Source: Phaeodactylibacter xiamenensis
Lineage (GTDB): Bacteria; Bacteroidota; Bacteroidia; Chitinophagales; Saprospiraceae
DNA: 64,000 bases
Reading direction: 5' to 3'
Assembly: GCF_000759025.1 (NCBI RefSeq)
Contig: NZ_JPOS01000034.1
Coordinates: 1-64,000, forward strand
Shown here: in pieces, positions 35,684-44,359 of the stretch
Layout: every line of letters begins with the position of its first letter
Numbering within the stretch: position 1 is the stretch's first letter
Program-made: the position numbers and the translations under genes
Notes under the pieces: generated by a model
Databases searched by the model: none
Told to the model about the DNA's origin: nothing
Seen by the model: the letters and a program-made list of their open reading frames with translations, nothing else

Positions 35684-35827
35684 AAAAGAATAGCGGAAGG
35701 GAAACTTTATGTCCCGTTCCCCCGTTTTCCTATTGTCCTCAAGCAAAGGATAAAATTAGTGCCTAAAAGCTGGGTACTTTTGAAAAAAGCTTTATATTTG
35801 CATTCCGCTAAAAATACAGCGGTAGAC

Positions 35828-35898
35828 GGTTGGGTGGCCGAGTGGCTAGGCAGAGGTCTGCAAAACCTCGTACGGCGGTTCGAATCCGCTCCCAACCT
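35828..35898 (+). tRNA. tRNA-Cys (GCA)
   Basis: Acceptor stem GGTTGGG (35828-35834) pairs with CCCAACC (35891-35897), with discriminator T at 35898 as in Cys tRNAs. The D arm is GCC..GGC, the anticodon stem GAGGT/ACCTC with loop CTGCAAA and anticodon GCA at 35860-35862, and the T arm contains GGTTCGAATCC. CCA is not encoded. Confidence 0.95.
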
Positions 35899-35910
35899 CT
35901 AAGCACTTCA

Positions 35911-35943
35911 CAGCCTCTTCGCGACAGCGAAGGGGTTGTTTGC
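35911..35943 (+). terminator. tRNA-Cys terminator
   Basis: CAGCCTCTTCGC (35911-35922) pairs with GCGAAGGGGTTG (35927-35938) across a 4-base loop, followed by TTTGC. It lies 12 bases after the tRNA. Confidence 0.65.
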
Positions 35944-36626
35944 ATTTCAGGCAGGTCGAAAGTTCACTTTCGTAAGCGGCTGAAACGCAAACAGCCCACC
36001 GCCGATAGGCGGAGGCTGCGGAGGGCTTTGAATCTTTGTCCCGGCGCCGAAGCTAATGGCGAAGGCGGCCCCATCTTCGGAAGGGGCGCAGCCCAATCCG
36101 CTTTCCCAAGTCCTTTCTGACAGCCCCTCTCTAAAGAAAAGCACAAGCCATGCCCATAGCAGACAGCTTGTGCCTCACCATACATCAGGTGTTTAAGGAC
36201 GGGAATCATGCTCCCTGGTAAAATTGGGGTTTAGTCAGGCAGAGGTCATGCCCCTGCCAAATCAGCGGACAAGCAACCTGCCAGCCAGTATTTTTTATCA
36301 TCGGTTTGGATGCGATAGAGATACAGGTCACTACTCAGGCTTGCCCGGTCAATTCGTGGCATAGCTTAACTGGTATTATCATTTTTGCAGAAAGCTGGAT
36401 AAAAGTATTGTTAGGGCTACCCGTGCGGCATAGGCGAATGAGGCGGTTGGATTGGATATGGCTGTGAGAAGTGCTTCTCTCAGCTAGCCTTCTCCGAAGG
36501 CGTTAGGGCACAAAAGCCCTCATGGCGTAGGGCTGTCCAATATACAGCCCCAGCCATAAGAACAAAAAATTAGTGTATGAGACTAAAAATGTATCAGCGC
36601 GGCTCTTCCGTAATAGAATGGCCTGG
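35944..36626. other. Gene-poor region with small hairpins
   Basis: About 680 bases with no credible intact gene. There are several small inverted repeats, for example GCACAAGC/GCTTGTGC (36141-36148 and 36166-36173), and a cluster of short GC-rich hairpins at about 36460-36545. A decayed sorting-domain fragment lies at 36246-36362. The open frames here have non-coding composition. It looks like the remains of a lost gene next to a tRNA. Confidence 0.5.
36246..36362 (-). pseudogene. Remnant of a T9SS type A C-terminal sorting domain
   Basis: Read on the minus strand, a 38-residue frame preceded by an in-frame TAA encodes RASLSSDLYLYRIQTDDKKY followed by WLAGCL. This resembles the end of type A sorting domains (LSxGxYLYRI...GKxV). 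Nothing upstream in any minus frame continues into a secreted protein, so the rest of the gene appears to be lost. Confidence 0.45.
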
Positions 36627-37475
36627 CTAATCTTTATATTCATGCTTTACCCAATCTACCTCCATCGTCCACTCCCCCTCCATTGGAGAATCGGTAATCT
36701 TTGCATAATTCAAAATCGCAAACATGGGCTCCGGATAGTTGTCGCCTTGCCCAATATTGCGGTACACTTCTTTGCCGTCCAGGCGGTAGACCAGATCACT
36801 GCCTTCCCATTCTACGGCATACTCATGATATTCGTTTAGCGTAGCATCAACGCCCTTGCGCATGCTCCACCAGTCTCCTTTATCACATTCTCCCAGGCTT
36901 TTTATCGCTCCCGTGGTAAAGTGGTCCTTTTGATGGTCACCGTGGTGTTCGAAAATATCAATTTCACCAGATCCGGTCATCGGCCAGCAAACCTTTTCAT
37001 CTTCCTCCTGAACGGGTGGCTCATTGTTTTGGGCACCCAAAATCCACCATGCAGGGAACATGCTGGCTTCTCCGTTGCTCCACAGCCTCAGTCTGGCAGT
37101 CCATCTTCCCTTAATGAATTCTTTGCGGTTTTTTGAGGTGATGCGGCCAGCGACAAACTCTGTATCGGGGTGCTGTTTCCCATATTTGTCCAAATTGTCG
37201 CAGGGGCGCTTTTCTCCGATGTTGACGACCTTTAATTTTAATGTGCCATCACTCACCTCCCGGGTGCCGAATTCTCCATCGGGGACATAGCAGTGCGTTT
37301 CATTGTTTACCCAGATACGCTGATCCTGCCAGTTTTCCGGGTCGAATGTATCAAAGTCATCAAAGAAATCCACCTTCCAGACAGGGGCCGTATGGTCATC
37401 TTTTGTTTCTTGATGCCCTAAATAGAGGGTTAAGTTTAAGGAGACAACAACCCCCATGGTTAAAACATACTTCAT
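36627..37475 (-). CDS. Glycoside hydrolase family 16 (beta-glucanase/laminarinase type)
   Basis: A 282-residue secreted endo-acting beta-glucan hydrolase by family. After an N-terminal hydrophobic signal it shows the GH16 jelly roll: WKVDFFDDFDTFDPENW, RITSKNRKEFIKGRWTARLR, AWWILGAQNN and the catalytic GEIDIFEHHG, with Glu171 as nucleophile, Asp173 and Glu176 as acid/base. The insertion VQEEDEKVCWPMTGSG before the active site is notable. It is the last gene of the SusCD locus, 167 bases after the GH5, and probably cuts the same glucan. Beta-1,3 specificity is inferred. Confidence 0.92.
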   Translation of the reverse strand: MKYVLTMGVVVSLNLTLYLGHQETKDDHTAPVWKVDFFDDFDTFDPENWQDQRIWVNNETHCYVPDGEFGTREVSDGTLKLKVVNIGEKRPCDNLDKYGKQHPDTEFVAGRITSKNRKEFIKGRWTARLRLWSNGEASMFPAWWILGAQNNEPPVQEEDEKVCWPMTGSGEIDIFEHHGDHQKDHFTTGAIKSLGECDKGDWWSMRKGVDATLNEYHEYAVEWEGSDLVYRLDGKEVYRNIGQGDNYPEPMFAILNYAKITDSPMEGEWTMEVDWVKHEYKD

Positions 37476-37642
37476 TGTAATTGATGTTGGTGATCAGTTA
37501 GATTTTATCTTATTGAAGGGGGGCGTAAAAGCTGAGAAGGGCCTTTTCCTGAGGCTGTTTTTTCGCAGACTTGCAAAATGGGCTCAGCCCTCAAAAGCAG
37601 CGTTGAGCCATTCAGAGCCCACAGCCCCCCCCTTTGGGTTGG

Positions 37643-40375
37643 TTAGTCAAGCTTGATCAGCTTTTTTGAACAGGCAGAGCCATCTGAAAACCGGATTAAT
37701 AAATAGTAGCAACCGCTTGGCTGCCTACCAAGAGATATCGTTTCTTCAATGTGCTCTGCTTTTGGGAGAGGCCTGTTTATAATGACCTGACCATCTGTAG
37801 CGTATACCTGCAGGCGCAATGCTTGTTTCTCCGGTGTACTCAGTTGTACCTGGTACGTGCCCTCAGAAGGGTTTGGGAAAACAGTTACCAGCTCGTCTGA
37901 TTCTTCCTGAGTCGAGGAAGTCCCCAGGTTGAACTCTATCCAGTTCAGGTTGAAAGGAGCGGCAGTGATTCGTGCTCTGAGCGTATAGCGCCCCGTGGGG
38001 AGATCTGCCATTTGCTGAGTTGTAGACCAGCTTTGCCAATCGCCCGTTGGTGTGAAACTTACATTCTGAATGACGAAAGCATTTCCTGCTGTATCTATGA
38101 GTTGCAGCTCCATTCCTCCGGTGCCAAATTGGGATGCCGTACGGTAGCTAACCTGATAGGCTCCCGGAGTAGTGATATTGACTTCGTAGTCTAGATAATC
38201 GCCTGGGTCAAGATAGGCAATGTTCTGCCCGCCCCCTTGATCGGTAGTTTCTTCGAGCTCGATGCCTTGCTGCACACGGAAAGCTTCCGCTTCGACCCGG
38301 CCAGGCAATTGGTGAACGAATGGGAGATTGTTTTTAACTTTTTCGAGGGTAAAAGGGCTGAGGGCACCCCCATCATTAGCCATCACCTCACTTCCACTGT
38401 AAGATATCCGGATATCTTCTGTTGATTTCAGAAGATAATCTACCGAAAAGAGGAATTGTTTATGGTTGTCCGGGTCGATTTTCACCGAAGCAACGGGCAC
38501 ACTATTTCCGTCTACATGTATCTCAAAACCGCTGGGCGCAGCCGGCAGTGCCTCATTCATAGCTTTGTTGGTGTTCATTTTTATGGTGTACTCATCTACA
38601 GTGGAAGCTTCCATAAACCGAGTGAGCACCTCTGCCGGAGCAAGCGCTGTGCCAACGAATTCGAAACTGCTGATGTTGAAGCCGGCAGCATCAATATAAA
38701 GCCGGATTTTTTGGGCATTGCTATCAAGGATGACATTGGGGATGACAACTGTTTCCCAGTTTTGCCAGCCTCCGGTCGGAGGCATAAAGCTGGTTGGCGT
38801 GATGGCAGTGCCATCGGCAGCAAAGTGCAGCCTGCCACCGGAACCGCCGGAAGCGACCCTAAGGTGGATGTCATATACCCCGCTTTCCATAATGTCTGAC
38901 TCGTACTGCATCCATTCGTCCGTCTCCGTAAAGCCAACGTTGAACCCATTGGTATTGAGGGTATCTGCGCAGGGCTCAATATCCACGCCATCGTTTCGGT
39001 AAGCCCAGCCATTATTCCAGGCCGTGTAGTTGCCGGTGGATACATGGTAGTTGGCAACTACTTTGTCGTAGTAAGCTTCCCCAACGACCCCCATATCAAA
39101 GTCAGTGGCGTGGATAACTCCGGGTATGGTATGCGGCTGATGGTAAGGTACCGTTTCATCAGAGCGCACCTGCCTGAACATGGCGTCAATGACATCTTGC
39201 TGAAATATACAGTTTTCCGTTTTCAGCCCTTCAGTGATTTCCATAAGTGTGGCGGCTGCAAATGCCGGATCAGGGGCAGGGCCATTACCGTTCCAATAAT
39301 CCAGCAGTGATTGGTATTCCTCGGTTTTGACCACTGAAAGAGGACCGGAAATGGATTCAATTTTTTTCATAGGCCACCAGGCCCAGCCAATGCCCAGGTC
39401 TTCCAGAAGTCGGATGGCATCCCGGAACCATACATTGGAGTTTTCTCCACTCTCTCCAAGGTAGAGTGGGACGTTATAAGTGTTCCGGATATCCAGCACC
39501 CACTGCATGGTGGCTACATCATTATTGGACCAGTACTTATGAGGGGAATAAACGATATTGTCATCCCACGGTGGTGTCAGGCCCGTAAAATCATTGGCCC
39601 ACCAGTTGCCTTCGATGATGAGCATGTGAGTGGTATCCACGGTGCGAATACTATCTGTGGCTTCTTCGTAAAGCTCCCGCAGAAGTACATTACCTGGTAG
39701 CTCCCAGTTGGGCTCGTTGAGGAGATCATATCCGGCTACCCACTGTTCGTCTGCATAGCGCTCGGCAATTTTTTTCCATAGCGCAACCATTTTGTCGCGG
39801 TTGTCTTTGCTTTCCCAAAGAGAAGGTTTGGTAGGGTCATAGTCACTAATTGCAGCGTCCTGACCCTGTCCTCCCGGTGCGGCATGGAGGTCGAGGATAA
39901 CGTACATCTCGTTCTGAGCACACCATGAAATGACACTATCGGTCAGTTCAAAGCCTTTGTCCAGCCAGGTCTGCTCGCCGGGTATTGGCTCTTCTTCAAT
40001 AGGCAGCGTAAATAGATTGTAGTGCATAGGCAACCGGATGGAGTTGAAACCCCAGGATTTTAGAGAATCAATATCTGATTTTCGGACGTGGTTGGCCAGC
40101 CATGCTTCATAAAACAAGTCGGTTTGTTCTTCCCCAATGAGGGCTTCGATAGCCGCTCTGATCTCATGCTGCGGATTTGCAAAACCTGAAGTTTGTAACA
40201 TATATCCTTCCTGTATCATCCATCCGCCGAGCCCCATGCCACGGAGGAGTACAGTGTCTTGGTTCTCATTGACTATGGCTTGTCCATGTGTCCTCAGCAG
40301 GTGCTGTCCGGCCATTGGGCTGAGCAGGGTGAGGCAAAAAAAGCAAAGGGCAAAGGAGGTTAATTTAAGATTCAT
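37643..40375 (-). CDS. GH5 glucanase with two CBM6-like modules and type A sorting domain
   Basis: A 910-residue enzyme exported by T9SS. After a signal peptide (ends MAGQ), the GH5 domain spans about 25-360: LRGMGLGGWMIQEGYML, WGFNSIRLPMHYN, acid/base Glu221 in YDLLNEPNW and nucleophile Glu308 in LYLGESGEN. The GLGGW opening recalls exo-1,3-glucanase-type GH5 members. Residues 405-575 (WMQYESDIMESGVYDIHLRV) and about 695-830 (GDYLDYEVNITTPGAYQVSY) are CBM6-like modules separated by an Ig-like linker. The end, VFPNPSEGTYQVQL to SDGSACSKKLIKLD, is a type A sorting domain. It is part of the SusCD locus. Confidence 0.92.
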   Translation of the reverse strand: MNLKLTSFALCFFCLTLLSPMAGQHLLRTHGQAIVNENQDTVLLRGMGLGGWMIQEGYMLQTSGFANPQHEIRAAIEALIGEEQTDLFYEAWLANHVRKSDIDSLKSWGFNSIRLPMHYNLFTLPIEEEPIPGEQTWLDKGFELTDSVISWCAQNEMYVILDLHAAPGGQGQDAAISDYDPTKPSLWESKDNRDKMVALWKKIAERYADEQWVAGYDLLNEPNWELPGNVLLRELYEEATDSIRTVDTTHMLIIEGNWWANDFTGLTPPWDDNIVYSPHKYWSNNDVATMQWVLDIRNTYNVPLYLGESGENSNVWFRDAIRLLEDLGIGWAWWPMKKIESISGPLSVVKTEEYQSLLDYWNGNGPAPDPAFAAATLMEITEGLKTENCIFQQDVIDAMFRQVRSDETVPYHQPHTIPGVIHATDFDMGVVGEAYYDKVVANYHVSTGNYTAWNNGWAYRNDGVDIEPCADTLNTNGFNVGFTETDEWMQYESDIMESGVYDIHLRVASGGSGGRLHFAADGTAITPTSFMPPTGGWQNWETVVIPNVILDSNAQKIRLYIDAAGFNISSFEFVGTALAPAEVLTRFMEASTVDEYTIKMNTNKAMNEALPAAPSGFEIHVDGNSVPVASVKIDPDNHKQFLFSVDYLLKSTEDIRISYSGSEVMANDGGALSPFTLEKVKNNLPFVHQLPGRVEAEAFRVQQGIELEETTDQGGGQNIAYLDPGDYLDYEVNITTPGAYQVSYRTASQFGTGGMELQLIDTAGNAFVIQNVSFTPTGDWQSWSTTQQMADLPTGRYTLRARITAAPFNLNWIEFNLGTSSTQEESDELVTVFPNPSEGTYQVQLSTPEKQALRLQVYATDGQVIINRPLPKAEHIEETISLGRQPSGCYYLLIRFSDGSACSKKLIKLD

Positions 40376-40503
40376 TGGGAAGTAAGTTTTATGAAGGCCT
40401 GATAATTAAATAGTGCATGTAAAGGAGGTTATTCGCCATATTCCCGATAGTGGCAAATGGCGAATAACCATCCTGATTCTAAAGCTCAACTCAATAGTTT
40501 GTG

Positions 40504-41544
40504 CTATCGCTGTACGATAAATTTACGGGTATAGGTAGCGGTTGCTGTATTGACGCGTACATAGTACAGGCCTGTGGCATAGTCAGTGGTGTTTATTTGG
40601 TAGAAAGCTTGTTGTGGGGTATCGAAGGTTTCTATCATTTGCCCGGCTGCGCTAATGATCTGTATTTCCTTGTCCATTGACACGACCCGCTCATTGAAAA
40701 CCAGTTGGGTGAAGCCCGTGGCCAAGGTTGGGTAGAGCTCGAACAGCGTTTCATCCACGGCTACTCCATTTGTACTGGTAACCTGGCAGGAGCCATCGTT
40801 TGCGCAGTTGCCAAAACAAGCCATGATGGTTGTATCCGATTGGGTCGCTGGCAGAAACCGATCGTTGAAGCTGTTGGGGTCACCACAGGGCAGCCCCTCC
40901 AGGTTTTCCTTGCAGGACCAGTCGCCACAAGCACCATTTGTAAAGGTGTAGTAGCTCGCAAAACCTTTTGGCCTGCGCATGGTAATGGTGTAAATGCCAT
41001 CGCCATCGGGGTCGATCATTGGATTGTCGCCCGGAAAACCGAAATTGTTACCACCTGCCAGGAAGACGCCCGAGGGGTCAATCATCTCAATATTTTCTGT
41101 ATTGAGATGGAACGTTATATCGATAGAGTCCGTGACAATAGTACAGGAGCCATCGCCGTCACAAGTACCAAAACAGGCCAGAATAGTAGTATCTGCCGAT
41201 ACAGGCGGTAAGAACCGGTCATTAAAGTTGGCAGGATCGCTACAGGGCAGGCCAGCTATGTTTTCCTTGCAGCTATAGTCCCCGCAATTGCCATTGGTAA
41301 AGGTGTAGAAGCTGGAAAAGCCGACTTCCCGCTGTAGGGTAATGCTATAAATGCCATCCCCGTCCGGATCCGTTAGCTCATTGTCTCCAGGCGAGCCAAA
41401 ACCGCTTCCACCTGCTATATAAAGCCCTCCCGGGTCAATCATGTCAATGGTGGCTGTGTTGAGCTCAATGGTAATATTGACCTGTGCGGTCAGGGCTGCA
41501 GTCAGTGCTGCCGAAAAGAATGCTGTAAGTACTAGTTTTTTCAT
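40504..41544 (-). CDS. Secreted tandem-domain protein of the SusCD locus, type A sorting domain
   Basis: A 346-residue protein with a signal peptide (ends LTAQ) and two homologous copies of a domain of about 120 residues. Shared motifs are TIDMIDPGGLYIAGGSGFGS and NIEMIDPSGVFLAGGNNFGF, then DPDGDGIYSITL and DPDGDGIYTITM, SYYTFTNGACGDWSCKENLE, and FNDRFLP. Four Cys per copy suggest disulfides. The domain resembles starch-binding or CBM48-like folds in layout, but I do not recognise it by name. The C-terminus, FELYPTLATGFTQLVF to YTRKFIVQR, is a type A sorting domain. Its location points to glycan binding. Confidence 0.75.
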   Translation of the reverse strand: MKKLVLTAFFSAALTAALTAQVNITIELNTATIDMIDPGGLYIAGGSGFGSPGDNELTDPDGDGIYSITLQREVGFSSFYTFTNGNCGDYSCKENIAGLPCSDPANFNDRFLPPVSADTTILACFGTCDGDGSCTIVTDSIDITFHLNTENIEMIDPSGVFLAGGNNFGFPGDNPMIDPDGDGIYTITMRRPKGFASYYTFTNGACGDWSCKENLEGLPCGDPNSFNDRFLPATQSDTTIMACFGNCANDGSCQVTSTNGVAVDETLFELYPTLATGFTQLVFNERVVSMDKEIQIISAAGQMIETFDTPQQAFYQINTTDYATGLYYVRVNTATATYTRKFIVQR

Positions 41545-41701
41545 TTTACTTGGTTTGATTGATAATTGATGAATAAGCCATTAACGGGTCCGGTATAATG
41601 CAGACGTTGCGTAGTGGCATAGTAGGGGCAGGGGCACCGTAGGTCATAGGCCTTATGGTGCCTGCTATTTGTGATAAATTTTGTACTATTTCCAGGTGTG
41701 C

Positions 41702-42535
41702 TTAGAGTGCACGTACTGATACGTTGTCTATTGTCACACCATTGGTGCCATAGTCTGCCCCACCACCTCTGATGACCAGGTACACGGTGCCTCCTTCAGT
41801 AAATTGGAACGTACCATCATCCCCGCTACAGCTGTAAGCCGTGAATAGGCCTTCAAACGGTTCGCCACCGCAGCCTTCCCAGGTATTCAAGCCAAGCCGG
41901 ATGCCGCCGTCGGTATAGTCGTTGCCTGGGGTGGGCACTGTTTTCCCTGCATACACTTCAAACCAGGAATCACTTAGCCCGTTGCAAGTGACCTCCATAT
42001 TGATTTGGTACACCTGATCGGCCTCCACTTCAATGGCTTGGTAGATGCCCTCCTGCCCCCAGCCACCACCAGACCAAGAAACAGCCCCATTCTCAAATGC
42101 CACTTCTACCCCATTTGAAATGGGGAGTATGCTCCAGGCTTCATCACCATCAAATTCACCGTTTTGGATGAGGTTGGGGCCCAAGATATCCGATTCGATG
42201 GAGATGGTCTGAGTGCTTTGGGCTGTACCGCCATCGGTGAAAATTTTGAAACGCACCTCATATTCGCCGCTAAGCGGGTAGGTCTTGGTAGCTTCCATTC
42301 CTTCAGCAGCCGTGTTATCGCCAAATGACCAGTGCGTGTACCAGGTTTCTACCTCAGGGGAAGCTGTAAAAGTTAGCCTATTGGGGTTTTCAGGGTCGGG
42401 GGTATAGGAGAATGCAGCCTGTTCACTGTCGGGAGGCAGGACGGCTGCGGGGCCCTCATCGGTGTTGCAACTTGACAGAAGCAGCAGCGTAAAGAGTGAT
42501 AGAAGCCCGTATTGAAGTTTTATTGCTTTGATCAT
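41702..42535 (-). CDS. PKD-domain surface glycan-binding-like lipoprotein (SusE/F position)
   Basis: A 277-residue lipoprotein (lipobox LSSC near residue 23). An N-terminal PKD module (TWYTHWSFGDNTAAEG, then TYPLSGEYEVRF) is followed by a CBM-like jelly roll: LIQNGEFDGDEAWSIL, GIYQAIEVEADQVYQINMEV and the ending VTIDNVSVRAL. In SusCD loci this position usually holds a surface glycan-binding protein that feeds substrate to SusCD. It starts 39 bases after susD in the same operon. Confidence 0.82.
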   Translation of the reverse strand: MIKAIKLQYGLLSLFTLLLLSSCNTDEGPAAVLPPDSEQAAFSYTPDPENPNRLTFTASPEVETWYTHWSFGDNTAAEGMEATKTYPLSGEYEVRFKIFTDGGTAQSTQTISIESDILGPNLIQNGEFDGDEAWSILPISNGVEVAFENGAVSWSGGGWGQEGIYQAIEVEADQVYQINMEVTCNGLSDSWFEVYAGKTVPTPGNDYTDGGIRLGLNTWEGCGGEPFEGLFTAYSCSGDDGTFQFTEGGTVYLVIRGGGADYGTNGVTIDNVSVRAL

Positions 42536-42574
42536 GCTGTTATTTTTTAGTTTACAAAAACCTATCCCTGCCGG

Positions 42575-44347
42575 TTAATAGCCAGGGTTCTCGATGAGCT
42601 TGGGGTTGTTGTTCACCCGGTCTTGTCCGATGGGGAAGTAGTAATGACGTGGGAAAAAGTTCATCTTTTGAGATTCGGCTACAATGGTCTCATAAGTGAA
42701 GGTCTCCTGTCCCTGATCATCCACGTGGCGCAGGGAGCGTATGCCCATAATTTGGACACTCAGCGCTTCCTCTGCAATACGCCAGCGCTTCACATCCCAG
42801 TATCGCTGGTCTTCGAAGGCCAGCTCGATTTTCCTTTCGTTTCGGATGCGGTCTCTAAGTTCAAGCCCTGAGTAAGGCTCCAGACGGAGGTGTTGCTGCA
42901 GGCCTGCACGCGTACGGATGGGCTCAATATAGCCCCGGGCTTCTTCCTCCAGCCCGAGCTCAATAGCTGCCTCGGCAGCATTAAGGTAAATTTCTCCCAG
43001 CCGGAAGATGATGCAGTCCTGTCCCGAGTAGTATTGCTGAATGAGGAGTGGTGAGGAGCTATCATTCAGGTATTTTCTTACATAAGCTCCGGTCTTTGTG
43101 GCATCGGGGTGGATCCCCATACCATCTTTACCTTTACCCGTGCCAGTATTGGTGTCGAGCTCGCCATTCCTCTCAGTAGCATACCAGGTCTCAATGCGGG
43201 AACCCTGAAAGATATCGTTATCGGTGAGCAGCGTCCCTTTGAAGCGGGGGTCGCGGTTGTCAAATGGAGCCTGAGGGTCGTACCCGGAACCTTCCTCATC
43301 AGGCAGGAGTCCGGTACTCAGCATTTCGTAGCTGTCCATCAGTTGTTTGGAAGGAGACATGCTTGAGCCCCAGTCGACCCGATAGCTGTACGGCGTATTG
43401 TAGAAGTCATAGGAGTGTCCTTTTTCAAAGGGAAGCCAGACTTTCATAAAGATGGTCTCATCTTCGGTTTCATCAACGAACAGGCGATAGTAGTTTTCGG
43501 CAGGGTCCGGGTATTGGTTGAAAAGAGTATGCCCGCTGTTACTGATGATTTCCGCTGAGGCATCCAGCGCCTGCTGATAATAAGCATCGGCATCAGAGGA
43601 CGGCAGGCCTACCAGACCGTCCATTTCATAAGTGCCATATTTGGCAATGCTTCCTGCGTATAGTGCTGCGCGGGATTCCAGTGCTTTTGCCGCCCATTTT
43701 CCAGCCCGCCCTTTCAGCCCATTCCAGCGATGGGGTAGCAATTCAAATGCCAACTGTGCGTCCGACAAAACCTGATCATATACAGCCTGTTCTGTATCCC
43801 GCTCCGGGAAGTATTCTTCCTCCGGGGTGGTATTAGGGTCTTGAGGCTCCAGAATGATGGGTACGCCACCGTAGCGTTTCGCCATTGCAAAATAACAGTA
43901 TGCCCGCATGAAGTACAGCTCGCCTAAGCGGTGGTCCCGCTCTTCCGGGGTGAGGACATCCTGGCCCACGGCTTCGATGTTTTGAAGCGCGTAGTTGATT
44001 TTCCAGATGTTAAAATACCCCCACCAGTCCAATGGCCAGGTATTGTTGGCAGTCCCCCAGTTGCCGGGCCGGAAAGTATTGGAGGCTGGAGTCCAGGCAT
44101 AAGTACTGCGTGCCAGGTCAGAAAGAATTTCACGATGGGCACCCCAGCCCGCACCACCGCCAAAGTCTTTAAGGTAGTCCCATGGCATATCGTCATAGAT
44201 CTTATAGATGTAAGCATCGATTAGTGCCTGATCTCTCCAGACGTCGCTGTCGGTGATCCGGTCTAGTGGGGGCTGATTCAGGTAATCCTCACTGCAACCA
44301 ACAAAAAATAAAGTAAGCAGGAGGAGTAGAAGAGTATTGCGGTTCAT
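42575..44347 (-). CDS. SusD/RagB-family outer-membrane lipoprotein
   Basis: SusD-like proteins form the lid over the SusC barrel and bind the oligosaccharide. The 590-residue protein has lipobox FVGC and then SEDYLNQPPLDRITDSDVWR, the standard start. TPR-like helices follow (GELYFMRAYCYFAMAKRYGG) and the C-terminal signature is FRLGEIYLNAAEAAIELG, ERKIELAFEDQRYWDVKRWR and NNPKLIENPGY. It is 12 bases after susC. Length and motifs are typical. Confidence 0.96.
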   Translation of the reverse strand: MNRNTLLLLLLTLFFVGCSEDYLNQPPLDRITDSDVWRDQALIDAYIYKIYDDMPWDYLKDFGGGAGWGAHREILSDLARSTYAWTPASNTFRPGNWGTANNTWPLDWWGYFNIWKINYALQNIEAVGQDVLTPEERDHRLGELYFMRAYCYFAMAKRYGGVPIILEPQDPNTTPEEEYFPERDTEQAVYDQVLSDAQLAFELLPHRWNGLKGRAGKWAAKALESRAALYAGSIAKYGTYEMDGLVGLPSSDADAYYQQALDASAEIISNSGHTLFNQYPDPAENYYRLFVDETEDETIFMKVWLPFEKGHSYDFYNTPYSYRVDWGSSMSPSKQLMDSYEMLSTGLLPDEEGSGYDPQAPFDNRDPRFKGTLLTDNDIFQGSRIETWYATERNGELDTNTGTGKGKDGMGIHPDATKTGAYVRKYLNDSSSPLLIQQYYSGQDCIIFRLGEIYLNAAEAAIELGLEEEARGYIEPIRTRAGLQQHLRLEPYSGLELRDRIRNERKIELAFEDQRYWDVKRWRIAEEALSVQIMGIRSLRHVDDQGQETFTYETIVAESQKMNFFPRHYYFPIGQDRVNNNPKLIENPGY

Positions 44348-44359
44348 TTTGGCTAAGTT

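Noticed and set aside
35830-36120. A 96-residue open frame starting inside tRNA-Cys
   Set aside because: It reads through the tRNA and its terminator; the apparent protein is arginine-rich noise.
36460-36545. Cluster of short hairpins that might be a structured RNA
   Set aside because: The stems are short and of unrelated sequence, there is no promoter box at a sensible distance, and the region looks decayed.
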